64,000 nucleotides of DNA from NCBI GenBank assembly GCA_009783565.1, contig WRDF01000001.1, positions 124,001-188,000 of the forward strand, given 5' to 3'. Made by a program: the position numbers and the translations under genes. The notes under the pieces were generated by a model that was not told where the DNA came from, ran no database searches, and was given only the letters and a program-made list of their open reading frames with translations. Origin of the DNA: Rikenellaceae bacterium (GTDB lineage Bacteria > Bacteroidota > Bacteroidia > Bacteroidales > Rikenellaceae). Within the stretch, counting starts at the first letter, position 1. Each line of letters starts with the position of its first letter. Below are positions 40,878 to 50,247 of this stretch, one piece after another.

Positions 40878-43196
40878 TCAGAAATTCCATTTGAGCCGCA
40901 TTCCCAAAGTGGTCGGAAGTCCCGGAACGAACGTGGGAACGCCGAACATCGAGCCCGTATTGCCGGCGCTTATGATATACCTCTCGTCCGTGACATTGTT
41001 GCAGAAGAACGAAACATTGAGCGCAGGTTTCCGGAATCTGAAAGCAAGGTTAAGGTTCAGCAAGCCATAGGCGTCCTGCGTCAGCTCCGGGTTATTATCG
41101 TCCTCGAACCAGATTTTGCTTTTGTAGCTGTACGTGGGCGTGAATATCATGCCGATATTGCGGGTCAGCCTGGCCTTGGCGTTCAGCCCGAGAGCGAAAC
41201 TGTGGTCGGGCGTGAGGCGGAAGCGGTTGCCTGCAAAAACCGAATTGGCGGGGTTATCGTCAAATCGGGCGTGAATATAGGCATAGTTTCCGAACACGTC
41301 CAACCACCGGCATACCGTTGCATTCAGGGTCAGTTCGGCGCCATACGATTTGGCCTTGCCCGCATCGATAATTCTGTAAACCATATTGTCGAAAGTGGCC
41401 GCCTGGAAATTATTATAAAGGAAGTAAAATAGTCCTACGTCAAACCACAGCCGTCCTTTTTTAAGATATTTGAACCCGACCTCGAAATTATCTACTCTTT
41501 CTGCATTCATCTCCTCGATATTGCCCTCTGCATCGGGTTGCAGAACATTGGGGCGGCGGCCTTTGGAGTAGCCTCCGAACAGTGTGGCATGCTCGCCGAT
41601 CAGATATTTCAGATTTGCGCGCCATACGGTCGAAAAATAGGTCTTTTTATCCTCGCCGAAAGTCGGGGCGAAAAGGAAATTGGGATTCTGAGGGTCGTAA
41701 GTTCCCGTAGTCATTATTTGCGTTAACATTCCGAGTGTCGAAGGGGCGCTGCCTTCCACCGGGTCGACCCGGTCGACCACCGTAAGACGCTCCCATGTGC
41801 CGCGCAATCCTGCCGTAAGTACGAGTCTATCAGTAAGATCGTAGCTCATATCGGCAAAAATATCGTATGCGCTGTTCACCGCCGAGGTGGTTTTCATCTC
41901 TTTGCGCTCACCCAATGGAGGCATAGGCATGGAAGGCATCCCCATACCTGCCAATATGCCGGAGAACATTTCATCATACATCTGGTTGGGCTGTCCGTTC
42001 GGCAAGATCATAGCATCTCCCATTCCCGGTTGGAACATATCCATCAGCAGCCACACCAGATACTGTTCGTTAGGGTTAAAACCATATTCCTGTCTGACAT
42101 CCTCGCGCCAATAGCTCGCTCCGGTAAAACCGTTGAAACGATTTCGCGAAAAATTATAGCGCAACTCCTGCGAGAACTGGTTCGCCTTGATATATTCCGT
42201 CATGTCTATTGCGGGGGCTGCGGTGCCGTCGCCGTCCCAGTGCGAATCGCCTTTGTTGTCGTGGAACGATGTAAGCGAGGTCAAATAACTGTTGTTGCTG
42301 AAATAATAGTTCATGTCGAGCATCGTACCCAGCAGTTTGCGTTTGTTGAAAAACTCTTTGCCCGGGTCGAGCGAGGCTTCCATGCTGAAAATATCCTTCA
42401 CTCCTTTGGTGTTGGGAAAACGCTTGCTCATAAATGGCGTACCGTTGTCGCGGTCGTCCTGATAATCGATCACGAGATCGAGCCTGAAATTGGTCATCGG
42501 AAGATAGCGAAGCGAGAAGCGCAGATCGGTAGAATTAATGTCGCCGAGGTCTTTGCCGCCCGACAGGTTCGTGACATATCCGTCCCGATAGGTGTAGCTT
42601 CCTCCCGTGCGGATCATAAGTTTATTGTCTATCACGGGGACATTTATTACCCCTTCGATCTCTTTCATGCCATAGTTACCGATGCCGGCGCCGACATACC
42701 CTCCGAACTCGGAAATCGGCCTGCGGGTTATGAAATTAATGCCGCCTATCTGCGATCCACGCCCGAAAAGCGTTCCCTGCGGGCCTTTTACTACCTCGAC
42801 GCGCTCCATGTCGAAGAGATTGCTTTTTGCCATCGATGCGCGGCTTATCGGAGCGTTGTTGAAATATGTCGATACGCGGGGCTGCGCCGTGGGGCTGACC
42901 TCATCGCTCGTAAGTCCGCGTATCACGAAAGTCGGGCGGATCGGCGTCTGAACGCGGATATTCAATCCGGGAACAAAGTTCGACAATTCGGGCAGGGTAA
43001 CGGTGTTCGTAATTTCGAGAAACTCACGGTTGATCGAACTCATAGTAATAGGCACACCGAGCATCCTCTCTTCGCGGCCCTGAGCGGTAACGACAACTTC
43101 TTCGATGTCAAGCGCCCTTTCCAGTTCTTGTGCCTGTGCCCGTGCGGCCAACGATATGCCCGCCACTGCAAACAGTGATAATAATACTATTTTCAT
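40878..43196 (-). CDS. TonB-dependent outer-membrane receptor
   Basis: A 772-residue receptor without STN or regulatory-like domain. It has a signal peptide to about residue 22, a TonB-box-like IEEVVVTAQGREERM, the plug (about 45-150; VPITMSSINREFLEI, RVEVVKGPQGTLFGRGSQIGG) and a 22-strand barrel ending RLKWNF. Such VVTAQ/RGLTSDE receptors resemble siderophore, vitamin and hydrophobic-substrate receptors of proteobacterial type. A Met/Pro-rich loop at about 385-425 (LLMDMFQPGMGDAMILP, MGMPSMPMPP) stands out and could bind metal, for instance copper. The substrate is not determinable. It is followed by rex. Confidence 0.93.
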   Translation of the reverse strand: MKIVLLSLFAVAGISLAARAQAQELERALDIEEVVVTAQGREERMLGVPITMSSINREFLEITNTVTLPELSNFVPGLNIRVQTPIRPTFVIRGLTSDEVSPTAQPRVSTYFNNAPISRASMAKSNLFDMERVEVVKGPQGTLFGRGSQIGGINFITRRPISEFGGYVGAGIGNYGMKEIEGVINVPVIDNKLMIRTGGSYTYRDGYVTNLSGGKDLGDINSTDLRFSLRYLPMTNFRLDLVIDYQDDRDNGTPFMSKRFPNTKGVKDIFSMEASLDPGKEFFNKRKLLGTMLDMNYYFSNNSYLTSLTSFHDNKGDSHWDGDGTAAPAIDMTEYIKANQFSQELRYNFSRNRFNGFTGASYWREDVRQEYGFNPNEQYLVWLLMDMFQPGMGDAMILPNGQPNQMYDEMFSGILAGMGMPSMPMPPLGERKEMKTTSAVNSAYDIFADMSYDLTDRLVLTAGLRGTWERLTVVDRVDPVEGSAPSTLGMLTQIMTTGTYDPQNPNFLFAPTFGEDKKTYFSTVWRANLKYLIGEHATLFGGYSKGRRPNVLQPDAEGNIEEMNAERVDNFEVGFKYLKKGRLWFDVGLFYFLYNNFQAATFDNMVYRIIDAGKAKSYGAELTLNATVCRWLDVFGNYAYIHARFDDNPANSVFAGNRFRLTPDHSFALGLNAKARLTRNIGMIFTPTYSYKSKIWFEDDNNPELTQDAYGLLNLNLAFRFRKPALNVSFFCNNVTDERYIISAGNTGSMFGVPTFVPGLPTTLGMRLKWNF

Positions 43197-43240
43197 TCTC
43201 GTGGTTTTAATTTGGGTCAGGACAACTTTAAGATTTTGTT

Positions 43241-43248
43241 TATCTTTG
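43241..43248 (+). promoter_or_regulatory. Promoter -7 box TATCTTTG for HAD gene
   Basis: TATCTTTG lies 41 bases before the ATG at 43290 and downstream of the longer in-frame start at 43212, so it fixes the shorter start. Confidence 0.6.
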
Positions 43249-43289
43249 CAGGGTCTGTTCGCACAAATTTACACAAAGATATAAAAATC

Positions 43290-43958
43290 ATGATAAAAGC
43301 TGTGATTTTCGATATGGACGGCGTTATTGTCGATAACCGTGATGCGCACGTCGAGGCTTTCCGGCTGTTGGCGGAGCGACACCGCGTGAGAATGCCGGAT
43401 GGCAGTCTGGACTGGATGTACGGACGCGGCAACGACACCATAATTCCGCAACTGTTTCCTGCGAGTATGGTCGCAGAGATCGGCACGGCGTGCTTAGGGC
43501 GCGAGAAAGAGGCCATTTACCGCGATATTTATGCCGACCGCATACGTCCCGTGCACGGGCTGGTAACGCTTCTGTGTGAACTGCGACGGCATGGTGTGCT
43601 GTGCGCCGTGGGGTCGTCCGCGCCGAAGGTCAATGTCGATTATGTGCTCGAAAAGTGTACGCTGGAAGATTATTTTCACGCTGTGGTGACCGGCGATATG
43701 GTCGAGCGGCGCAAACCCGCGCCCGATATTTTCCTGCTGGCCGCCGAGCTGTTGGGTGCGTTGCCGCAGGAGTGTCTGGTTTTCGAGGATTCGGAGTCGG
43801 GCCTGCGCGCCGCCCATACTGCGTGTATGCATTCCGCAGCGCTCTCCACCACGCTATCTGCCGCCCGTCTCGCCGAGTTCTATAACGGCCCCGTGATTCC
43901 CGATTTTTCGCATGTCGATTACGAGTGGGTAATGGCGACGGGCACAGGCGGATGCTGA
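43290..43958 (+). CDS. HAD-superfamily phosphatase (beta-phosphoglucomutase-like)
   Basis: A 222-residue haloacid dehalogenase-type hydrolase. Motif I is AVIFDMDGVIVDN (nucleophile Asp9), motif II falls in LCAVGSSAPKVN, motif III is KPAPDIFLLAAELLG and motif IV VFEDSESGL. The cap inserted after motif I and the overall length fit the beta-phosphoglucomutase/phosphoglycolate phosphatase group. The substrate is unknown. The start MIKAVIFDMDG is chosen because the promoter box at 43241 lies upstream of it and inside the longer frame. It is a single gene. Confidence 0.9.
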   Translation: MIKAVIFDMDGVIVDNRDAHVEAFRLLAERHRVRMPDGSLDWMYGRGNDTIIPQLFPASMVAEIGTACLGREKEAIYRDIYADRIRPVHGLVTLLCELRRHGVLCAVGSSAPKVNVDYVLEKCTLEDYFHAVVTGDMVERRKPAPDIFLLAAELLGALPQECLVFEDSESGLRAAHTACMHSAALSTTLSAARLAEFYNGPVIPDFSHVDYEWVMATGTGGC

Positions 43959-43999
43959 AAATTTTTCACGAAAAGCCTACCGGCGAAAGATTAAAATCC

Positions 44000-44007
44000 T
44001 ATCTTTG
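44000..44007 (+). promoter_or_regulatory. yajC promoter -7 box TATCTTTG
   Basis: TATCTTTG is 27 bases before the yajC ATG and fits the Bacteroidetes consensus. Confidence 0.55.
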
Positions 44008-44033
44008 CGAAAATAATTCTTAAAAAACCTGAA

Positions 44034-44351
44034 ATGACACAGTTGGTAATAATGTTACAAGAAGGCGGAGCTGCCGGCGGCGGCAGTTACAGCTTTCTGC
44101 TGATGATGCTCCTGATCTTCGTGGTGATGTGGTTCTTCATGATCCGCCCGCAGCAGAAACGTCAGAAAGAAATGAATGCCTTCCGCAACCACCTCCATAA
44201 GGGAATGAAGATCATCACCGCAGGCGGAATCTACGGCACGATCACCGAAGTCGCCGAGCGCTATGTGATGGTGGAAATCGACAAGAATGTCGAGATTCGC
44301 GTCGATAAGATGTCGATCATGAAAGACCATAGCGATCTGCCGTCGAGGTAG
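44034..44351 (+). CDS. yajC: Preprotein translocase accessory subunit YajC
   Basis: A 105-residue inner-membrane protein with one transmembrane helix (about 20-37, FLLMMLLIFVVMWFFMI) followed by the family signature RPQQKRQKEM and KGMKIITAGGIYGTITEV. It associates with SecDF and the Sec channel. Unlike in many bacteria secDF is not next to it. The TAG stop is directly followed by CACGCGTGC and a repeat block. Confidence 0.95.
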   Translation: MTQLVIMLQEGGAAGGGSYSFLLMMLLIFVVMWFFMIRPQQKRQKEMNAFRNHLHKGMKIITAGGIYGTITEVAERYVMVEIDKNVEIRVDKMSIMKDHSDLPSR

Positions 44352-44427
44352 CACGCGTGCGTGTTTTTTCGGCCTGCCGGTTGCTTTATGTCATTGCGGG
44401 CTTGACCCGTAATCCCGCGCCGCAATG
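44352..44427. repeat. CACGCGTG/CGGCCTGCCG unit joined to a GTCATTGCGGGC unit
   Basis: Right after the yajC stop come CACGCGTGCGTGTTTTTTCGG, GCCTGCCGG and then GTCATTGCGGGCTTGACCCG...CGCAATGAC. The same two units are fused in the opposite order at 40075-40200. Confidence 0.85.
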
Positions 44428-44446
44428 ACGTAAGAAATATGTAGCC

Positions 44447-45739
44447 ATGCCCAAACGGATCGTCCTGCTGCATGTAGCGATACTGTCGGTGATTACATTA
44501 CCGCACACGTATGTCGCTGAGGCTCAATCTGTTGAAGCGCCGGCAAGAAAGGTGATCCACAGTCTCGGCATCGAGGTGCGTTCCGGTTTTGTTATTCCGC
44601 GCCGCGAACTGCCGATGGCGAATTATGAACTCTGGAAGCCCGGCGGCGGCGTATTTTCCGCTCATTTGCGTTACTCTTTCCGTTTTTGTCCGCACTCCGT
44701 TGCCGGACGTATCTGGAACGACACCTATCAGGGCATCGGCGTGGGGCGGTATGAGTTTTTTGGACGGGCACGGGGGCTGCGGGGGGTAGAATACAATTTT
44801 CAGCAGACGAGCGCAAGAGGCGGAATTTTAGGCACGCCCCTTGCGCTTTATCTGTTTCAGGGCGCGCGGCTGGCGAGTTTCACGTCACGCCTGACGCTCG
44901 GATATGAATGGAATTTCGGGGTTTCAGGTCCATGGCGGCCTTATGACTCTGAAAACAATCCGACGCAATGGGCTGTCGGTTCGCGCGTGAATGCCCTGAT
45001 AAGCGCGGGTCTGCACCTGGATTACAGCCTATCGCCGCGCATGTCGCTCATCGCGGGCGCAACGGTGACGCACTTCTCGAACGGCAACACCGCGTTGCCG
45101 AATGCCGGACTTAATCTCACAGGTGGACGAATCGGGTTGGTCTACGATTTCATCGATGCAGGACGCAGGTGCGTCGATGCGGAGACATGGCGCGAGACGC
45201 AAATGCCCGATTTCGTGCGTCATATGAGCTATGACATCGTGGTTTTCGGTTCGCAGCGAAAGAGGGTCGCGGATGCGGGTGAAAAAGGCGCGGGCGAAAA
45301 AATACAGTTGCCCGGCTTGTATAACGTGTTGGGAATCAGCTTTATGCCGATGTATAACCTTAGTCGCATCGTTCGCATCGGCGGCGCGCTCGACGGTTTC
45401 TACGACAGCAGCGCGAACATTCGTATCGCCGACGACCGCCCCGTCGCAGAGCAACGACATGCGCCTCCATCCAATCTGTCACTCGACCGTCCGCCAGTGG
45501 CAAAACAACTTGCCTTGGGTATCTCGGCTCGCGCCGAATTTGCGATGCCGTTCTTCACCGTCGGGCTTGGTCTGGGCACGAATATGCTGCACGGCGGCGG
45601 CGACATGGAGTCTGTGTATCAAATGCTTACGCTTAAAATCGCACTCGGCGGCAACGTTTTCGCCCACGTCGGTTACAGCCTTCACAACTTCCGCGACCCG
45701 AATTTCCTGATGCTCGGTCTCGGCATCCGGATAAATTGA
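44447..45739 (+). CDS. PagL-like outer-membrane protein (putative lipid A deacylase / acyloxyacyl hydrolase)
   Basis: A 430-residue exported protein (signal peptide ending VAEAQS) predicted to form an outer-membrane barrel. The PagL-type motif THFSNG...PNAG is present, with the His (209) and Ser (211) of the catalytic site of 3-O-deacylases. At the place of the third PagL residue (Glu) there is Asn (223). It is about twice as long as PagL and has an extra C-terminal segment (about 245-430) that also looks barrel-like. It converges with a paralogue 14 bases away. Lipid A remodelling is inferred from the family. Confidence 0.78.
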   Translation: MPKRIVLLHVAILSVITLPHTYVAEAQSVEAPARKVIHSLGIEVRSGFVIPRRELPMANYELWKPGGGVFSAHLRYSFRFCPHSVAGRIWNDTYQGIGVGRYEFFGRARGLRGVEYNFQQTSARGGILGTPLALYLFQGARLASFTSRLTLGYEWNFGVSGPWRPYDSENNPTQWAVGSRVNALISAGLHLDYSLSPRMSLIAGATVTHFSNGNTALPNAGLNLTGGRIGLVYDFIDAGRRCVDAETWRETQMPDFVRHMSYDIVVFGSQRKRVADAGEKGAGEKIQLPGLYNVLGISFMPMYNLSRIVRIGGALDGFYDSSANIRIADDRPVAEQRHAPPSNLSLDRPPVAKQLALGISARAEFAMPFFTVGLGLGTNMLHGGGDMESVYQMLTLKIALGGNVFAHVGYSLHNFRDPNFLMLGLGIRIN

Positions 45740-45753
45740 CACGCGCGCGTGCC

Positions 45754-46908
45754 TCATCGTATTCTATATCCGAGCGCCAATTCGATATAGTCGGCTCTTG
45801 CCAGATGGGCTTTAAGTCCCAGATGAACGTTTATATGCGAGGTTATGGCATAGCGCAATGCCAGACGTTGATAGATATTTCTGACCTCAGACCTTTTATA
45901 TATATAAGTCCCCGCCTGAAAGTTCGCGGACAGACTTCCGAATATCATCTCATAACCGGCGGTAGCGCCTAATTTTACTGTTTGCAAGCGGTTGATGTCC
46001 TCTCCGGCATGTTGCAGCATTACATATTCGGAGGGGTCGTAAAGCAAGTCGAGAGTGCCGCCGAACCGGGTATATGCACTATGCCTGCGCGAAGCCTCCA
46101 AAGAAAGCCCCGATGCTACATATTTGACTCCCTCGGTGATCGGTATCTCTTTAATCCCGCCCGACGCGTAAAGACGATAATTCCACCTTTTGTCCAAACG
46201 TCCGGTCATTGCTGACGTTTTCAGCGGCCGGGCAGCCCCGAAAGCATAGCCGACACCGACATTGCCGGTAATTATATTGACTCCGGCATTGGGCCGGCGA
46301 AAAGCTCCGTTCGAGAAGTGCGTCAGGGCCGCGCCCGCGAAAGCCGAAACGTCGTTCGTCAGCCGCACATCGGCTTTGACCTGCATGCTCAGCAGTGCAT
46401 TGAAATGGGTGCTGAGAGCTATGTTCTCGTAATTGGTCTCGCGATCGAATACTCTTTCGATATATGCGACCCCTGCTCCCACCCTTATCGAAAAATTAAT
46501 CCATCTTTCGTTGTCACGCAAAAAGAAATTCATAAACGGATAGACGCCGTACGCTTTCCCGAGATGAACGGGACTCCCGAAGTCCAACATCATAAACGAA
46601 GCTCCGTATTCCGGAAAGTTGAAGAACGAGTGCCAACCCTTCTCTCCCCGCGCACGCTTGGCCAAAGACAACTCGGCAATAAAAGGGCGATATTTGATCA
46701 GCGCGCCCATCTCCTGCCTGTGCTCTAATATAAAGCCGGCGTGTATACTCGTTGTCGCACGCCAGCCCGGAAAATTATTCTGTGCCGCCTCACGGTCGGT
46801 TACACCGGCATAACACACGTAACTCACGGCTGATAATACAACGACAAGCAATACCGGATTTTTAAGCCGCCATGTATTTTTCAGAATATTTTTCAGAATT
46901 TTCCCCAC
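45754..46908 (-). CDS. PagL-like outer-membrane protein, second copy
   Basis: A 384-residue paralogue of the convergent gene: a hydrophobic export segment (about 18-35), then a barrel with THFSNG...RRPNAGVN (His197, Ser199, Asn at the third site), a GASFMMLDFGSPVHLGKAYG region and a C-terminal extension ending LALGYRIR. The start is a GTG at 46908. It lies 101 bases after carB on the same strand but beyond a strong terminator, so it should have its own promoter; none is obvious. The stop is followed after two bases by CACGCGCGTG. Confidence 0.75.
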   Translation of the reverse strand: MGKILKNILKNTWRLKNPVLLVVVLSAVSYVCYAGVTDREAAQNNFPGWRATTSIHAGFILEHRQEMGALIKYRPFIAELSLAKRARGEKGWHSFFNFPEYGASFMMLDFGSPVHLGKAYGVYPFMNFFLRDNERWINFSIRVGAGVAYIERVFDRETNYENIALSTHFNALLSMQVKADVRLTNDVSAFAGAALTHFSNGAFRRPNAGVNIITGNVGVGYAFGAARPLKTSAMTGRLDKRWNYRLYASGGIKEIPITEGVKYVASGLSLEASRRHSAYTRFGGTLDLLYDPSEYVMLQHAGEDINRLQTVKLGATAGYEMIFGSLSANFQAGTYIYKRSEVRNIYQRLALRYAITSHINVHLGLKAHLARADYIELALGYRIR

Positions 46909-46956
46909 GTAAAAAACTGTTATGTGTCATTCGGAAAATTACGGCAAAAATTTTGC

Positions 46957-46988
46957 CAAAAATCCTCCCCTGTAAGCAGGGGAGGATT
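46957..46988 (-). terminator. carB terminator
   Basis: On the minus strand a perfect 12-bp stem (AATCCTCCCCTG with loop CTTA) is followed by a TTTTT tract. It lies 22 bases after the carB stop. Confidence 0.9.
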
Positions 46989-47009
46989 CACGATCAGAAT
47001 GTATTCACA

Positions 47010-50000
47010 CTAATATTCGTTCCAGCTTTTTATCTGAATCTCTTCGGGCTTTATACGGCAGAATGCATGGACGAAAGCGCTTGCGAGACGCGCGTTAGTG
47101 ATCAGCGGAACATTGAAATCCACAGCGCTGCGGCGTATCGTATAGTCATTGTAAAGCTCCGACTCCGAGAGGTTCTTGGGGATATTTATCACCAGATCGA
47201 TCTTCTTCTCGCGAATATAATCGAGCGTATTCGGCTGTTTGTTCGTATCGGGCCAGTGCAGCACTTCGGCGTGCACGCCATTATTTTCGAGATAAGCGGC
47301 CGTTCCTTTGGTAGCGTAAAGGTTGTAGCCGCGCTGCTGCAACATGCGCGCCGACGAGAGCATCTCGGTTTTCGAGCGCGCATCGCCCGTCGATAACAGT
47401 ATGTTTTTCTGCGGGATACGATACCCCACCGAGAGCATCGCTTTAAGTATCGCCTCGTAATAATCTTCACCTATGCAGCCCACCTCGCCTGTCGACGACA
47501 TCTCGACACCCAGCACGGGGTCGGCCTTTTGCAGGCGCGAGAACGAGAACTGCGGCGCTTTGATGCCCACATAATCGAGGTCGAACGACGATTTATGCGG
47601 GATTTCGGGTTCGAGACCGAGCATTGCCTTCGTAGCGATCTCTATAAAGTTGACTTTCAGCACCTTCGAAACGAACGGAAAACTGCGCGACGCCCGCAGG
47701 TTACATTCGATGACCTTGATGTCGTTATCCTTGGCCATCAGCTGCATATTGAACGGCCCCGTGATGTTCAGTCCTTCGGCCACTTTGCGGGCGATCTTCT
47801 TTATCCGGCGCATCGTTTCGACGTACATTTTCTGTGGCGGAAAGACTATCGTCGCGTCGCCCGAATGCACGCCGGCGAACTCCACGTGTTCAGAAATAGC
47901 ATAGACCAACACTTCACCGTCGCGCGCCACCGCGTCTATCTCGATCTCCTTGGCGTTCTCGATGAACTCCGTCACCACCACCGGATGCTGCTTCGACACG
48001 TCGGTCGCCAGCGTGAGAAAACCTTCCAGCTCCCCGCGGTTCGACACCACGTTCATCGCCGCACCCGACAGCACATACGACGGGCGGATCAGCACAGGGA
48101 AGCCCACCTCGTCCACGAACCGGTAGATATCGTCGAGCGACGTGAGTTCTTTCCAGCGCGGCTGGTCGATGCCCAGTTGGTCGAGCATCTGCGAGAATTT
48201 ATGGCGGTCTTCGGCGCGGTCGATATCGGCCGCCTGCGTCCCCAGAATAGGCACGCCCGCGCCGTCGAGCCGCAGGGCCAGATTGTTGGGTATCTGCCCG
48301 CCCATCGAGACCACGACACCGCGCGGCACTTCGAGGTCGGCGATGTCGAGTACGCGTTCCAGCGTCAGCTCGTCGAAATAGAGCCTGTCGCTTTCGTCAT
48401 AATCGGTCGAAACGGTCTCCGGGTTGTAGTTTACCATTATCGAACGCAGACCGCTTTTGTGTATCGTCTGCGCAGCATTCACCGAGCACCAGTCGAATTC
48501 GACCGAGCTTCCGATGCGGTAGGCCCCCGACCCCAAGACCACGACCGAGCGGTCGTCATGCACGAAATCGACATCGTGCGCGGTGGCGTTGTAAGTCATA
48601 TACAGATAATTGCTCTCGGCCGGATATTCCGCCGCCAGTGTATCTATCTGCTTCACGAACGGCGTCACTCCGCGCGCTTTGCGGTGGATGCGCACGTGCA
48701 TCGCCTCCGCGTTCATCTCCGCGCCGCACGGGTTCATAACCTTGCGCGCGATCTGGAAATCCGAAAACCCGCGCTGCTTGGCTTCAATCAGCAGAGCATC
48801 GGGCACTTCCTCTATCTTGTCATACCCTTCCAGCTGCTTCGACAGCCGCATGATACCGTCGAGTTTATAGAGAAACCACTTGTCGATCTTCGTCAGCCCG
48901 TAAATGCGGTCGACCGTATATCCGCAATGCAATGCATTGGCTATCACGAAGATACGGTTATCCGTCGGACGCGACAACGCTTCGTCGAAATCCGGCACTT
49001 CGAGGTCTTTGTTCGCCACGAAACCGTGCATCCCCTGCCCCACCATGCGCAATCCTTTCTGCAATGCCTCCTCGAACGTGCGCCCGATGGACATTATCTC
49101 GCCGACCGACTTCATGCTCGACCCAAGTTCGCGCGACACGCCCTTGAATTTTCCCAGGTCCCAGCGCGGGATTTTGCACACTATATAGTCCAGCGCGGGT
49201 TCGAACATAGCGCTCGTCGATTTGGTGACCGCATTTTTCAACTCGTGCAGTCCGTAGCCAAGCCCGAGTTTCGCCGCCACGAACGCCAGCGGATATCCTG
49301 TCGCCTTCGATGCCAGCGCCGACGAACGCGACAGGCGCGCATTCACCTCTATGACGCGGTAATCCTCCGATTCGGGGTCGAGCGCATACTGCACGTTACA
49401 TTCGCCGACGATACCTATATGACGCGCTATTTTTATCGCCAGCCGGCGCAGTTTATGGAACTCGTTGTTCGAAAGCGTCTGCGACGGCGCGACCACGATG
49501 CTTTCGCCCGTGTGGATACCCAGCGGGTCGAAATTCTCCATGTTGCACACCGTGATGCAGTTGTCGTACCGGTCGCGAACCACCTCGTATTCAATCTCTT
49601 TCCACCCGCGCAACGATTTTTCGACCAGGATCTGTGGCGAATAGTTGAACGCCTTGGTAGCCAGCACATCCAGTTCCTCCTCGTTGTCGCAGAACCCCGA
49701 CCCCAGCCCGCCGAGCGTGAAAGCCGCACGAACAATGATCGGGTAGCCCAACTCACGCGCCACGCGCTTGGCATCGGCGACCGTCGTCACGGCTTCGCTC
49801 TGAATCGTTTTTACATCTATCTGCGCGAGCTTTGCGTTGAATTTCTCCCGGTCCTCCGTGTTGATGATCGCCTGCACGGGCGTTCCCAGCACGCGCAGGT
49901 CATATTTTTCGAGCACGCCGTTCTCGAATAGCTTCACACCGCAGTTCAGCGCCGTCTGCCCCCCGAACGCCAGCATGATGCCCTGAGGCCGTTCTTTTTT

Positions 50001-50231
50001 TATCACCTCCTCGACGAACTCAGGCGTGACGGGCAGGAAATACACTTTGTCCGCGATGTTCTCCGACGTCTGTATCGTCGCGATATTAGGATTTATCAGC
50101 ACCGTCTCGATGCCTTCTTCTTTGAGCGCTTTAAGCGCCTGCGACCCCGAGTAGTCGAACTCGCCCGCCTCGCCGATCTTCAACGCCCCCGAACCGAGCA
50201 ACAATATTTTCTTTATATCTTTTTCCATCAT
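47010..50231 (-). CDS. carB: Carbamoyl-phosphate synthase large subunit
   Basis: Makes carbamoyl phosphate from bicarbonate, ammonia (from CarA) and two ATP for pyrimidines and arginine. The 1073-residue protein has two homologous ATP-grasp halves: KKILLLGSGALKIGEAGEFDYSGSQALKAL at the start and VVVLGSGAYRIGSSVEFDWC near 555. Each half is followed by LRxDGxxxLGT and NxRxSRS motifs, and a C-terminal MGS-type allosteric domain (from about 935) follows. Length is standard. It lies 16 bases after carA and ends in a strong terminator. Confidence 0.98.
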   Translation of the reverse strand: MMEKDIKKILLLGSGALKIGEAGEFDYSGSQALKALKEEGIETVLINPNIATIQTSENIADKVYFLPVTPEFVEEVIKKERPQGIMLAFGGQTALNCGVKLFENGVLEKYDLRVLGTPVQAIINTEDREKFNAKLAQIDVKTIQSEAVTTVADAKRVARELGYPIIVRAAFTLGGLGSGFCDNEEELDVLATKAFNYSPQILVEKSLRGWKEIEYEVVRDRYDNCITVCNMENFDPLGIHTGESIVVAPSQTLSNNEFHKLRRLAIKIARHIGIVGECNVQYALDPESEDYRVIEVNARLSRSSALASKATGYPLAFVAAKLGLGYGLHELKNAVTKSTSAMFEPALDYIVCKIPRWDLGKFKGVSRELGSSMKSVGEIMSIGRTFEEALQKGLRMVGQGMHGFVANKDLEVPDFDEALSRPTDNRIFVIANALHCGYTVDRIYGLTKIDKWFLYKLDGIMRLSKQLEGYDKIEEVPDALLIEAKQRGFSDFQIARKVMNPCGAEMNAEAMHVRIHRKARGVTPFVKQIDTLAAEYPAESNYLYMTYNATAHDVDFVHDDRSVVVLGSGAYRIGSSVEFDWCSVNAAQTIHKSGLRSIMVNYNPETVSTDYDESDRLYFDELTLERVLDIADLEVPRGVVVSMGGQIPNNLALRLDGAGVPILGTQAADIDRAEDRHKFSQMLDQLGIDQPRWKELTSLDDIYRFVDEVGFPVLIRPSYVLSGAAMNVVSNRGELEGFLTLATDVSKQHPVVVTEFIENAKEIEIDAVARDGEVLVYAISEHVEFAGVHSGDATIVFPPQKMYVETMRRIKKIARKVAEGLNITGPFNMQLMAKDNDIKVIECNLRASRSFPFVSKVLKVNFIEIATKAMLGLEPEIPHKSSFDLDYVGIKAPQFSFSRLQKADPVLGVEMSSTGEVGCIGEDYYEAILKAMLSVGYRIPQKNILLSTGDARSKTEMLSSARMLQQRGYNLYATKGTAAYLENNGVHAEVLHWPDTNKQPNTLDYIREKKIDLVINIPKNLSESELYNDYTIRRSAVDFNVPLITNARLASAFVHAFCRIKPEEIQIKSWNEY

Positions 50232-50247
50232 GTCTGTTTTTTAGCGG

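Noticed and set aside
42030-43178. 382-codon plus-strand frame opposite the TonB receptor, and similar long antisense frames at 5445-6362, 19951-21120 and 30176-31018
   Set aside because: Each lies opposite a gene with clear family motifs and shows composition of a complementary-strand shadow.
47529-49931. 800-codon open frame on the plus strand opposite carB
   Set aside because: It is fully antisense to an unmistakable carB, has His/Arg-rich sequence typical of shadow frames in GC-rich DNA, no domain, and no promoter or ribosome-binding context.
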